Origin: an uncultured Lachnospiraceae bacterium
Lineage (GTDB): Bacteria > Bacillota > Clostridia > Lachnospirales > Lachnospiraceae
Direction of reading: 5' to 3'
NCBI GenBank assembly: GCA_910588845.1
Contig: CAJURU010000006.1
Location: 101,692 to 165,691 of the forward strand
DNA: 64,000 nucleotides
Shown here in pieces: positions 63,951-64,000 of the stretch. A model generated the notes under the pieces. That model made no database searches and had not been told where the DNA came from. It saw only the letters and a list, made by a program, of their open reading frames with translations. Numbering within the stretch: the stretch's first letter is position 1; every line of letters starts with the position of its first letter. Both the position numbers and the translations under genes were made by a program.

Positions 63951-64000
63951 CACCACTTTACAACTTTTCCATAAAAAAATGTCATACAGGACTTTCTGAT

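Overview
This 64 kb window looks like chromosome of a Gram-positive, low-to-mid GC anaerobe of the class Clostridia, most likely a gut Lachnospiraceae relative. The support is indirect: strong AGGAGG ribosome binding sites, frequent TTG and GTG starts, extended -10 promoters, ACT-hom-apgM gene order, LysM/GH18 spore-germination-type and LCP proteins, secreted FN3-repeat wall hydrolases, and DUF975 and DUF2752 proteins. No rRNA, tRNA, CRISPR array or complete insertion sequence was found. Most genes lie on the + strand.

Layout. 1-9 kb: the end of a secreted metal-binding-type protein, pyrE, three small membrane proteins, a triple 46 bp repeat, an M29 aminopeptidase, a LysM/GH18 hydrolase, a chemotaxis receptor and pta. 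9-19 kb: a giant secreted GH127-type arabinofuranosidase and an RND transporter with a coiled-coil and tandem-repeat insertion. 19-22 kb: a cloverleaf-like intergenic repeat, a MITE-like element lying in the valS leader, and valS. 22-40 kb: a cell-envelope island with two LCP ligases, three FN3-repeat secreted proteins (two are wall hydrolases), a frameshifted diguanylate cyclase, three family 2 glycosyltransferases, a polyprenyl-phosphate sugar transferase and glmS. 40-45.6 kb: htrA, carbamate kinase, pyruvate kinase and a lipoprotein amidase. 45.6-46.2 kb: a short accessory patch holding an ATPase gene stub cut by a second MITE copy and a compact convergent toxin/antisense-RNA locus. 46.2-57 kb: alkD, prfB with a +1 recoding site, an SPFH/zinc-ribbon/TPM operon, ACT-hom-apgM, and membrane and metalloprotease-like genes. 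57-64 kb: an IS30-like remnant, then an amino-acid transport cluster (SBP-permease fusion, ABC ATPase, SDF symporter, cyclic-nucleotide-binding protein) and a decayed second symporter copy running to the window edge.

The most interesting element is at 45.88-46.17 kb: a 31-residue membrane peptide gene on the - strand facing a roughly 70 nt RNA on the + strand. Both have extended -10 promoters with the same -35 sequence (TTGCAT, 17 bp spacer), they share one bidirectional terminator, and they carry 14 nt and 8 nt direct repeats that make the RNA antisense to the ribosome-binding and start region of the peptide mRNA. This is the architecture of the pAD1 par (Fst) type I toxin-antitoxin system. 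A second unusual point is a degenerate GHKL/SpoIIAB-like domain attached both to the ABC ATPase (C-terminus) and to the SDF symporter (N-terminus) of the last cluster.
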